NCBI GenBank assembly: GCA_949316235.1
Contig: OX438741.1
Coordinates: forward strand, 17,485,124 to 17,549,123
Reading direction: 5' to 3'
DNA from: Oegoconia quadripuncta
Lineage: Eukaryota > Arthropoda > Insecta > Lepidoptera > Autostichidae
DNA length: 64,000 nucleotides
The notes beneath the pieces are model-generated. The model searched no databases. It saw only the letters and a list, made by a program, of their open reading frames with translations, and had not been told where the DNA came from. Shown here piece by piece: positions 34,901 through 40,400 of this stretch (positions are counted from its first letter, which is position 1; the number at the start of each line of letters is the position of its first letter). A program made the position numbers and the translations under genes.

Positions 34901-35691
34901 TGCAATGTTTTGCTAACATGTTCAGCAAACATGTTTTGTTAGCTTGTTTTGTTATTTTTAAACCAATTCCCGGCGATCTGCCGGCCCGCCCGATCCGGTG
35001 ATAGGGTTGCCTATCACCGGATCGGGCGGGCCATCCACCATTGGTCATAGAAAAATAATTTATTGTAACTACGTATTTACGTATATTTATTTAATAATTA
35101 CTCGTACTTGTATCTTGGAATTTGGAAATATTTGATATTAAAACTATTTGCATTTCCTCGATTTAAATATTTTTTTAATCACAGAAGCCGGTGGAGCTGA
35201 AGTGCCTTGGTGTCATCAAGCTCTCATACGAGTGGTACTTGAGAGTAAGTATTAGTGAAACACTCGTTACTCGTTTCGGTTAGCGAAGTGATGCAATCAA
35301 TTTAACGCGGGCAGTCTTTGGATGGGTCACTACTAGTAACGTTTTCATAGGAGTGCTTCTAGGTTAATGTTCAGTCAAGTTAAAGGCAATCGATCCTTGT
35401 TGTTTCCGAGTGAAGGCAGCCGTTAAGCCAAGTCGGTGGCCTAAAGCTATAAACACTGACTCAAGTGGCCACTAGTCTGACAGACACCCAATCTGCAGTG
35501 GGCCCGCGTGGTGGATTATAGCCCATACTCTGTCTTAGCTAGAGGAGGCTGTGCCCCACCTGTGGGGAATAAGCATGTTGATGTAATCAGTGACAGTGTT
35601 AAATAATGCTTAGATTTTATTTGATTACTATAAACCATTTTTTTTTCAGATCGTCAGGACATCCTATTCCATTTTCTCTGTATTGTACTAA
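15782..35691 (+). CDS. Odorant receptor OR-A, seven exons, intact
   Basis: Insect odorant receptor (7tm_6 family), expected to form a ligand-gated cation channel with the co-receptor Orco in olfactory neuron membranes. Exons 15782-16268, 17015-17312, 19369-19465, 20732-20839, 22582-22689, 35185-35244 and 35650-35691 join in frame to 1,200 nt: 399 residues plus TAA, a normal length. Exon 1 gives the N-terminus ([11 protein letters not shown]) and first hydrophobic helices. Exon 2 gives further membrane spans and the charged [14 protein letters not shown] loop. Exons 3-7 give the conserved C-terminal half, with MFHSGW and the terminal SYSIFSVLY typical of ORs. Splice sites are canonical except the GC donor of intron 4. 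The ATG sits in GCAATGG and aligns with the paralogue. Intron 5 (22690-35184) is swollen by transposons. The ligand cannot be inferred. Family and exon structure are secure; expression is unknown. Confidence 0.93.
16306..16730 (+). mobile_element. MITE (ATTAGGTCCTTACC family) in OR-A intron 1
   Basis: About 425 bp with terminal inverted repeats ATTAGGTCCTTACCTATGAA and ...TTTCACAGGTAAAGACCCAAT. It starts 38 bp after the exon 1 donor. Confidence 0.85.
17015..17312 (+). CDS. OR-A exon 2
   Basis: 298 nt, acceptor TTACAG, donor CG|GTACGT. The first two bases complete an Asp codon with exon 1. It encodes GWPDIDDK, hydrophobic spans and the [14 protein letters not shown] segment. Confidence 0.93.
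17456..17787 (+). repeat. (TTGTA)n microsatellite grown from a LINE tail
   Basis: About 66 pentamers. The 5' side is mostly TTGTA. From about 17670 TTGTA and TTGCA alternate, and near 17745-17775 the array is nearly pure TTGCA. The preceding sequence (about 17415-17455, TTTTGCGCAATAAAGAG) is a LINE 3' end that recurs at about 49505-49568 with only five pentamers. It lies in OR-A intron 2. Confidence 0.95.
17793..17985 (+). repeat. Dispersed repeat, second copy
   Basis: ACCCGTCTCTTCCCATTGG, CATCTATAGACTTACTCG, CGATAGGTGAACCGTGGATG. Related to 2425-2625 (CCATCTCTTCCCGTGGGTAC, CGAGAGGTGAACCAAG). Origin not recognised. Confidence 0.55.
18158..18413 (-). mobile_element. tRNA-headed SINE in OR-A intron 2
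   Basis: Reverse copy of the GTTTGGTGTAGTGG subfamily with an intact B box CGGGATTCGAACCCGCGACC. Confidence 0.83.
18640..18735 (-). mobile_element. SINE 5' part, same family, reverse
   Basis: AACCGAGTACTTAAACATG, GATCGAACCCGCGACCTCC, GCCACGGAGGCGG. Confidence 0.75.
18925..19265 (+). mobile_element. Full-length SINE (CCTCCGTGGCTCAATG family), OR-A intron 2
   Basis: 341 bp. tRNA-like head with GTGGCTCAATG and GGTCGCGGGTTGGATCC, body GTACTCGGTTTGGTTGGTG and GCTAGCTACCACCATC, 3' GATTGAGGTCAAGTA, A tail. It is flanked by a 14-bp duplication ACTTTTTCCAACTA (18911-18924, 19266-19279). Confidence 0.95.
19369..19465 (+). CDS. OR-A exon 3
   Basis: 97 nt, acceptor ATTTTCAG, donor CTG|GTAAGT. Its first base completes an Arg codon. 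It encodes [16 protein letters not shown] followed by a hydrophobic helix ending LLTQML. Confidence 0.92.
19495..19712 (+). repeat. CTAGCTT/TTTCGCATT repeat in OR-A intron 3
   Basis: GCTTCACCTGCGTGGGTAAC to TTTCGCATTCATAATATTAG. Confidence 0.65.
19715..20020 (-). mobile_element. LINE 3' end, same family, OR-A intron 3
   Basis: Carries CATGCTTGCTTATCATCCAG, CCTTATTATAAAAGCGACA and GAGACACTCTGGAACCCC. Confidence 0.7.
20230..20700 (-). pseudogene. LINE C-terminal remnant before OR-A exon 4
   Basis: Minus strand reads [20 protein letters not shown] and [11 protein letters not shown], a LINE C-terminus followed by an AT-rich 3' end. Confidence 0.6.
20732..20839 (+). CDS. OR-A exon 4, GC donor
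   Basis: 108 nt, phase 0, acceptor ATTATAG. The exon ends AAG|GCAAGT, a good GC-AG donor. It encodes [11 protein letters not shown], a membrane span and [15 protein letters not shown] remnant lies just upstream of the acceptor. Confidence 0.9.
20865..21400 (-). pseudogene. LINE C-terminus (SRNFLPRTT family) in OR-A intron 4
   Basis: 159 open codons including [32 protein letters not shown] and [18 protein letters not shown], a non-LTR ORF2 C-terminal tail. The 3' end is a T tract just after the exon 4 donor, and the ORF is open to its natural end. Confidence 0.8.
21590..21930 (+). pseudogene. RTE-type LINE fragment in OR-A intron 4
   Basis: Same C-terminal region as 11869-12290 ([30 protein letters not shown]) with frameshifts after about 21735. 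Confidence 0.75.
22582..22689 (+). CDS. OR-A exon 5
   Basis: 108 nt, phase 0, acceptor TTCACCAG, donor CAG|GTAAAC. It encodes [13 protein letters not shown] and ends [10 protein letters not shown], the conserved region before the last OR helix. Confidence 0.93.
22800..22945 (+). repeat. Uninterrupted copy of the 8905 repeat, with (TA)n
   Basis: AGATAAACAGCAGCTGTGG, AATGTTGCACCGATTGGAAG, then 13 or so TA units at about 22905-22932. In OR-A intron 5. Confidence 0.65.
23119..23466 (+). repeat. 178-bp tandem duplication
   Basis: TTTCATGCAATAGTGGATCC begins at 23121 and again at 23299. Both copies run to GGTACCGATACCGTAAC or GGTACCGATGCCGTAAC with few changes. In OR-A intron 5. Confidence 0.9.
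23860..23965 (+). repeat. (GTAT/GTGT)n simple repeat
   Basis: GTATGTATTTATGTATGTG and a run of GT near 23930-23950. Confidence 0.85.
24125..24372 (-). repeat. 3' LTR of the Gypsy-type element
   Basis: 248 bp, identical on inspection to 30054-30301. On the plus strand it begins TGAGGTATTATG and ends ATACTTCA. It follows the CGGA target duplication. Confidence 0.95.
24373..24380 (-). promoter_or_regulatory. Polypurine tract
   Basis: The minus strand reads GGGGGAGG immediately before the 3' LTR, the expected plus-strand priming site of an LTR retrotransposon. Confidence 0.75.
24511..28242 (-). CDS. pol: Pol of the Gypsy-type retrotransposon: PR-RT-RH-IN
   Basis: 1,243 residues from ATG 28242, uninterrupted. 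Aspartic protease motif LVDSGAS is at 41-47. Reverse transcriptase: VIDYRQLN at 355-362, LDLSQSYY from 391, YLDD at 473-476. RNase H: DAS near 624-626, DHKP at 687-690, [10 protein letters not shown] at 725-734. Integrase: zinc ligands H916, H929, C946, C949 and catalytic D979, D1039, E1075 (35-residue spacing). Between RT motifs A and B the segment [18 protein letters not shown] repeats the preceding [18 protein letters not shown] about 20 residues later. This is an extra copy not expected in Ty3/Gypsy RTs, and it may cripple the enzyme. The pol-frame stop at 28249-28251 leaves only a short overlap with gag. Confidence 0.93.
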   Translation of the reverse strand: MRNITRVSFFDQTVDEYVILNYNTTSTVMFTLDCCNSISLLVDSGASLCVIKYEYLASIYSDLDNRIIQDRLTIRGVSGKLVSEGYIYLDLENQGLIFREKFHIFKNMSCSANGILGDNFLKSYEALINYKSNTLSLSQNNQTISIFINDSYKHIIPARCEVIKYIPTGMSHDCVVLASEMREGVFLAGVISKPRNGSIPVRILNTTDKEVVLNFSDLEIHSLQSFDICTFQENNMSVDRVKTLFELLDLSYLNKEDRLGIETICAKYADVFHLPGDKLSVTNLMEHSITLKDNVSPAYVKPYRIPHALKKEVQKQIEEMLENDIIEESISEWSSPVLLVPKKSDKTKEKKWRLVIDYRQLNNKIEDDKFPLPNITDILDSLSGAIYFSKLDLSQSYYQLNLSEKSRKYTAFNVDRMFQLSLHPDSRKCTAFTTDKTYQMKRCPMGLKTSPSVFSRLMTIAMSGLNYKQCFVYLDDCIIIGNSINSHHKNLTSVLERLRKVNLKLNPLKCEFLRTEMVYLGHKITGEGIFPDPTKIDTIQSYPTPASVDDVRRFVAFSNYYRRFIPRFADISHPLNRLCKKNSNFEWTTECDLAFNNLKSALMNPPILEYPDFSESNTFKLQTDASRIGLGGILSNGNDRVVAYASRSLKPAETRYPVIDLELLAIVWAVRHFRPYLYGRRFKILTDHKPLIYLFNMKDSSSRLTKFRLYLEEYNFEIEYVPGRHNAAADALSRLPARLPVTCTDLKNMHEQVVSVLTRAQKQRLENNDCKAEISTENGTDHPMTVEILKPPQDVVEIIFSHSLKLKKDEKVESTVGNCSYVPSRSAIYLNTRSLSTPEVLARDLRELCRKLNISELLIVKNKVNERHIKLLASTIKKLMLDKPRLMITKDVLRINDKDERKIILNDFHLLPTSGHAGVNRMLNNIKRHYFWPGITNDVIKYVKKCKLCQFNKFTNKYIKEPLTVTTTASSAFERISLDIMGPLEIDDFNYRYILTLQCDLTKFVEAYPLERKDTESVARSFVNNFILRYGIPKEIVTDQGTEFLSSVMTEICNLLGVKKLQSTAYHHETIGALENTHKHLTAYLRIQCTNNKSNWSSWVPYWCFSFNTTEHTQTKYTPYELVFGKLCQLPSNLQSSVEPYYNYDSYPKELKFRLQKALSDARSNLLCNKSIRKLKYDKHTNPIKYDTGDLVLLKNQVGNKLECIYTGPYKVIKDMCPNVKIFKNNKEYVTHKNNTKLFYDSF
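28196..29449 (-). CDS. gag: Gag of the Gypsy-type retrotransposon
   Basis: 417 residues, starting at an ATG about 600 bp inside the element. Residues 1-290 are mostly helical in character, with a capsid-like stretch ([12 protein letters not shown] near 206). Residues 295-395 form a low-complexity tail rich in Asn, Arg, Gly and His with repeated RGG/RGR. There is no CCHC zinc knuckle, so RNA binding probably relies on this basic RG-rich tail (inference). Gag should form the retrotransposon particle. The stop at 28196 overlaps pol, which lies in the +1 frame. Confidence 0.9.
   Translation of the reverse strand: MSIELSELHSKLKDIREYVVKIGPERRKKQLGQSKLQEAETAYSLLENILSVVKSEVEKSELSSDDLIHINKIVNEIHILYSAIVTLCHSSPEILPSKMAENNFDIKTALSLLPLMTGQEHVTTQLIDGIELYSSMITAATHNQLIEFVVKTRLSSSAKLRLNTSYNSVSALVKDMKQHLLQKRSAVAIQSRLQSIRQGNRSIEKFGNELEELFVNLTLSQSECDDSKYHVLKPINEKVAIKRFADGLSNSRLSTIIASRQFSSLPEAIRTALDEQTLSPSEEHVMNVRHSYAPRIFHSNNFRNNRGRNQFNNNYNKYNATTKFQFNSRGGRYGNPSQSHGVATQRGHTHSHNQVPPRGYARGGRGTQAPFSARPWRDAHASRGSQGHRVHYTRCDSPQVSQDEKHNESQFFRSDSR
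28211..28219 (-). promoter_or_regulatory. Candidate +1 frameshift site gag to pol (UUU UUU CGA)
   Basis: In the gag frame the minus strand reads CAG TTT TTT CGA. Moving forward one base (TTT to TTC) enters the pol frame as Phe-Asp. Pol is in the +1 frame, and only about 50 nt are open in both frames (28196-28248). UUU before CGN is a known +1 slip context. Initiation at pol ATG 28242 is the alternative. Confidence 0.5.
30036..30053 (-). promoter_or_regulatory. Primer-binding site
   Basis: Directly inside the 5' LTR the minus strand reads TGGCGACCCTCGCG, the complement of a tRNA 3' end (...GGGTCGCCA). Arg or Ser tRNA are possible primers; the tRNA was not identified. Confidence 0.75.
30054..30301 (-). 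repeat. 5' LTR of the Gypsy-type element
   Basis: 248 bp, identical partner of 24125-24372, followed on the plus strand by CGGA. It should carry the element's promoter and polyadenylation signals; these were not resolved. Confidence 0.95.
30462..32034 (-). pseudogene. LINE reverse-transcriptase ORF, broken (Jockey/CR1-like)
   Basis: C-terminal two thirds of a non-LTR retrotransposon ORF2 within OR-A intron 5. The first part (32034-31270) carries [40 protein letters not shown] and [12 protein letters not shown] single-base shift near 31270-31298 then moves into the frame with [11 protein letters not shown], the catalytic motif. That frame has one TGA at 30705-30707, after which it stays open to TAA at 30462. 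Conserved thumb/C-terminal features ([15 protein letters not shown]) are present. The 5' part is missing beyond about 32100. The clade is judged only from motif wording. Confidence 0.88.
32689..32726. repeat. Perfect 16-bp hairpin
   Basis: ATGAGTGGAGCGACTG, a 6-nt loop CTTATT, then its exact reverse complement. It marks one edge of the satellite, and the arm matches satellite sequence. Confidence 0.9.
32690..33690. repeat. Diverged 49-bp satellite with inverted blocks
   Basis: The core, at about 32790-33130, has roughly seven units of about 49 bp containing GCTGCACTCCGCTATAACCG and CGTCGTCCGCTGATTCAA. Degenerate units continue to about 33690. Around 33180-33350 the units are reverse-complemented (TGGAGCAAGTG, GTAGCGACTACAGC). 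It lies in OR-A intron 5. Confidence 0.85.
34983..35032. repeat. Perfect 23-bp GC-rich hairpin
   Basis: Arms 34983-35005 and 35010-35032 are exact reverse complements around a GTTG loop. The arm starts GGCCCGCCCGATCCGG, which stands out in AT-rich sequence. It ends 152 bp before OR-A exon 6. Confidence 0.95.
35185..35244 (+). CDS. OR-A exon 6
   Basis: 60 nt, acceptor AATCACAG, donor AGA|GTAAGT. It encodes [20 protein letters not shown], matching OR-B exon 6 at 16 of 20 residues. It lies 12.5 kb from exon 5, across the retrotransposon. Confidence 0.91.
35440..35595 (+). repeat. GGGCCCGCGTGGTGGATTA repeat, OR-A intron 6
   Basis: AGTGGCCACTAGTCTGACAG and GCAGTGGGCCCGCGTGG: a LINE 3' remnant. 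A relative is at 41680-41830 in OR-B intron 2. Confidence 0.6.
35650..35691 (+). CDS. OR-A exon 7 and stop
   Basis: 42 nt, acceptor TTTTTTCAG. It encodes [13 protein letters not shown] then TAA. An AATAAA hexamer overlaps the stop (35691-35696), and further ATAAT-rich sequence follows. Confidence 0.91.
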   Translation: MVRTSYSIFSVLY

Positions 35692-36972
35692 ATAAAATTA
35701 ATTCTCCTCTCTACATAATAATAAATGCGATATTTATGAAAGATTTTTCACTGATACAAAATAGAATTATCATTTGTTTTACCCCTACGAAACAAGAAAC
35801 TAATTCAATTAATTCATCGTCGCCTATCTATTCGGTGAATATGCGTTAGATCTCCCAATATCCCAATACTTTGTGACCATGGTCCCCTCCGACCTTGTCC
35901 GTTCTGTCCAACTTCGAAGTATGGATGGGGAGGAAAGGGTGCGTCGTATACACAGGTTGACTCAGATACTCACCGGCCCGAGTGCTTCGGTGAGTATGTG
36001 AGTCGAATCGGACAGGAGGAAACGGCTCGATGCCATCGCTGCGCCCGGCTTAATTGCGACTATGCTAGCGAGGAAGGAGGGCTGGAGGGCCGCGGCCTCC
36101 TTATTGAAGTCATGCTCCAGAAGGAGGCCGTAGTACGGGATCGGAGAAGCTCGCGGTCGGTTACATCTAGGGGCGGCATAGTCGCGAGACGCGACCCGGG
36201 AGAGGATGACACCCCCCGTACCCTGTACGCGCTCCATATCGCTGCTATTTCCCCGGTCGGAGGCAGTGCGGGGGGATCTCGAAGCCGCTGATGAGAATCC
36301 ACGTTCTCCCTCCCTACCACCCAGGACGGTCGCTGCAGGATTTTAGTGGGTATTCCTCCCGTTTGAGGAGAGGAGACTCACATAACCGTCGCGCCGACCC
36401 CCAGGCGCGGCGGTAAGCGTAAAGCATTACCCCGCGAAAAAAGACCGTTCCAATACCAAGTCGTTGAAAGGCGAAAGGTACCAAACAGCCATACATTTTA
36501 TCTAACGAGGTATTAGTTAAGGTATTATTAAATATGAAATCTGACAACCTACACCATTAGAACCCATTCTTACACCTTTCCTCATTCGTCAAAGTCTGAA
36601 CGTGGGTAATACGAAATGATCTACGCTATTTAATTCTTATGCTCGGTCTGGTAATATTTATACGTCAGTGATGTAATGCGAATTCTTCATGTTCTATAAG
36701 CATTATACAAGTAGAGCAAAGGAATTTTCTTTTTTGGGGAGGTACTCCCCGGGCCACCTCCCCCTGTCTGATCAATTGATTGAACAATTTAATTACAGAC
36801 TTGAGCATTACTTTGACTTAATTCCTTACAATTACAATCGACTTTGATTACGTCCAATTTGTTATAATTGGTCTGATAAAGGGGCAACTAATAATTAACA
36901 ATAGGTATAATATCGTTCATTTGTGGAAGATAAGGGTACGGAGCCGCATTTCAACTTATGTTAAAACTTGAA
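35692..36972. other. OR-A/OR-B intergenic region
   Basis: Holds the OR-A 3' end, the R1-type LINE remnant and about 430 bp of AT-rich sequence before the OR-B start, which should include the OR-B promoter. No core promoter motif could be fixed. Confidence 0.5.
35875..36300 (+). pseudogene. R1-type LINE C-terminus remnant between the ORs
   Basis: GC-rich patch whose plus-strand reading has FGEYVSRIGQEETARCHRC, the cysteine motif end of R1-like LINE ORF2s, followed by a probable deletion and the IEVMLQKEA region. Lies in the OR-A/OR-B intergenic space. Confidence 0.65.
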
Positions 36973-37459
36973 ATGGCAGAAAACTTGAAACCAAGAAGTC
37001 GAATAAAAGATTTTTATCACTTGATCAGCACTTTATCGTATTTGTTTGGTGGATCGAATTACTATTACGAGGAACTCGACTTACCGAAGTCTATTTTCTA
37101 CATCCATGATGCCCTATCTAGAATAACAGATATCATCGTCACCCTTTTCATTGGATCTGTTTGGGCATCCTTCTCTACTCAAAGTAATCTGAACGAGAAG
37201 CAAAAAGCAGATCGAGCTATATTCTCTTTAGCGATGCCAGTCTGTTTCTCATTTGGACCAATCGTTGCATACCATAAGGAGAGAGTCAAGGACGTGTCGT
37301 ACACATTGGCGATTAAATTGAAAGAGCGCTACAATGATATTGACGTGGAAGTCCGTATGATAAAACAAGTCAAGTTATATTTATTTTTCTTTTCATTTTT
37401 CATATTTTCAACTATTATACTTTATGGCATTGACGGCATAATGCAGACTCTATTTTCAG
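36973..37459 (+). CDS. OR-B exon 1
   Basis: 487 nt, donor TCAG|GTATGG. It begins MAENLKPRSRIKDFYHLIS and aligns without gaps to OR-A exon 1. Confidence 0.92.
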
Positions 37460-40400
37460 GTATGGATTGTTTAAATAAAATAACGTATGCAACTGGAATT
37501 ATAAAGGGTGCAAACGTTGAGTATTGTCAAGCCAGAGGTACCGGCAAGCACAAGGTGGACGGACGCGGGAAGTCGCTGGATGCTTCCAACTGAACGCTCT
37601 GGAAATCTATAACGGAGAGCCTGTCTTGAACAATGGCCTACGCCACATATTTCTAGAGCAGCAAGTTTGAAGTGGCCTTTATTCAGCGTGTTCGCGAGAA
37701 CCCTTCGATAGCCCAATCAGACGCTGATCCCTGTTTTTCTATGGGTAATTTTCAGGCATTGCACTCCAGGTATAAGAGATATACCACTCACCTTAACTCC
37801 CAGGCTGAAAACGGCATAAATTCAAAAGGGCTCTCGAGCCCGCCACGTCCACCAAATCTACTCCGGTTTATCTTCAAATAATGAATGTCCTACTGGCCAG
37901 CCACCGACTCCCATTAGGGAGTCGAGCTTCACTTGACTCTCTCCCCCATAGGGTTAGCCGCTTTGGCTTTTTGCGTCATATTAGCTACACTCCCATTTGC
38001 TGGGGGGGACGGACTTCCTTTCTTTCCTACTTTTCACCCTTAAATTCTTTCTTTATTCTATCTGGGTCAGTCTGGGGTCCAAGGTAGCCATAGAGTCACG
38101 TAGGGCACAGTCTACCTTCAGTAGGCGCCGTGCAGAGTACCACTGTTGATCCTGGCTTACAGGAGTTACAGTGGGAGGAGAGCAGAGGTGGGATCTGGCC
38201 AGCCACCACACAAGCACAAATATTTCCAAAATATAAGAGAATTGTCTCGAAATGAGTCCGAATAATCCAAATTCCACCAAAATTAAACCGCCGAAAATTA
38301 ACTACCGTATACGACGCATGGCAGAGAGATGCGAGCAAAACCCCCACGCGAGGTCGCCGATCGTGATAAACCCACATAGAAAAGGATTGCAATGCCTAAA
38401 CACAGCGCCTTCCCACGACTTTGAGGGTGGAAGACCCAACCTGCGCTTGCCGGTGTGCGATCTCCACTCTAGAATTTTATTGCCCCGATATCCATCAATT
38501 CTGCCTGCCCATTGCCACTTCAACTTACTAACCCGCTATGCTGTTGGGGAGTTTCGCTCTTTTATGGATTTCTTCATTTCTGATTCGACGCATTGACCTC
38601 TCCACAGATCGTATAAGCGATAAGACCACCTTTGTACACCTGTTGATAATTCTTCACTGTGTATATTTTTAAGTTGTGTACAATAAAGATTTTTCTTCTT
38701 TCTTCTTCTCGTTGTGGGTTATAAAGTCCATGAGAAGGAACCTACTCAGTAGTTCGAAACTTAAAACTATTCCGATGATTCGGATCACTGGTGACAGGAC
38801 ATCCAGCCCTTCCCGACACTGGTTTCATATCATCAATCCATCTAGCACACTGCTTTCCATGTTCGCTGTTTCCACTCCAGGAACGCGTCTAGCCCAAGAT
38901 TTGGAGTAAGAGCCACTGAAAATTACATTTTGACCAAATTATCTTCTAGGTAAAACTTTCGTTACAATAGTCACTGCCTGGCCAGATGTCGACGACAAAA
39001 CCAGCGTAGCAGGTATTACAAGGGTAATCATCTATCTGTTATGGTGGGTTTACTTAATACGTACAACTTCTGGATATATTGTTGTTATACCGTTGACTGT
39101 CTGCCTGAGTCATCAGTACAGAAACCTGTACAGTTACTTCTGCAGTCTCAACGATATCTTCGATGAGACAATCAGTAATGAAGAGAAGGAGAGAAAGTAT
39201 GAAGAGGCGGTTAAATTGGGAATAAATCACCATTCAGAGACTTTGAGGTGAGTATCTCACTTACTGCTTAACTTAGACAACACTATACGTAATATAGATG
39301 AGGATAAATGGGGTAGTTTACTGGCACCCAATCATCGACATGTCAAATCGGTACCCTGATTTGGTACATATTGTATCGCATACATACGGACGATCTGACC
39401 CCTCACATCCTAAGGCTTTTTTAAGCACAACGGGTTACCACTTGACCTCAATCACACCTGATCTTAAGTGAAGATGAGGCAGAAGGAGGCAGTGTACTAA
39501 TCCGGAAAAACCCCATCCTATTTGGGGGACTGGCTATCTTATCTCTGACAACCGGAATACAACAACGCTATTAACATTGCTGTTTGGCGGCATATTTAGA
39601 TAAGATGGTAGTAGCTAGCCAGGCGGACTTTTAAAATGCCCTAACACCAACCAAACCGAGTACTAAACATCCGAATCGTAAACCCTATTGTTTACATTAA
39701 GCCACGGAGGCGGAGGCTACGTCAAACATCATCTTGGTTTTTCATGTTCTCTCTCTTTTCGTAAGCACATTTCTTGACTTTCTACAACTGTTGATCCTCT
39801 CCTTAGTCCTTATTTTTTTCCTACAATGCTTTTACAAACACACAGTCCAAACAACCTCCTCTAAAAGCTTTTCTTCAATTTACAGCCGGGCTGGTTTCCG
39901 CAGTCAGGCATACGCAATCTTCTTTAGGACCTAGAGTGTCTCTTAGAGATAAGTTTAAAGAAATTAATATCTTAACAATGGCATCTCAATATATTTATGA
40001 GAATTTGTTATATGCATAAAAAAATATAACCTTATTCCCTAAAAATAGTGATAGGCACAATGTTAATACAAGGAATAAGAACCAGTTATCTGTTTATGTT
40101 AGCCGACTTCACAAAGTTAGTAAATCCTTCAAAGGGCAATGTATACGCTTTTATAATAAGGTTCCAGTAGACATTCAAAATTTGCCTTTAAATAAATTCG
40201 AAGCAATTCTAAAACAGAAATTATTAACAAAAGGCTATTATAATATAAAATCACTGACTATTTGAATGATAAGCAAGCATGGACGTAGCTGTCTTATTAT
40301 TCATATAATTATCAAATCGCAACCCATAATCTGTTTAAAAAGAGCAACCCTAGAGTTTCTTGCTCGTTCCTCTCTGGAGAGTCAGCTTTGTGAATGAGCA

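Noticed and set aside
35962..36320. GC-rich overlapping ORFs on both strands between the two receptors
   Set aside because: Better explained as the decayed C-terminus of an R1-type LINE (FGEYVSRIG...CHRC) than as a host gene.
36958..36972. Upstream ATG giving OR-B five extra residues
   Set aside because: OR-A has no equivalent, and the next ATG aligns with the OR-A start in the same sequence context.
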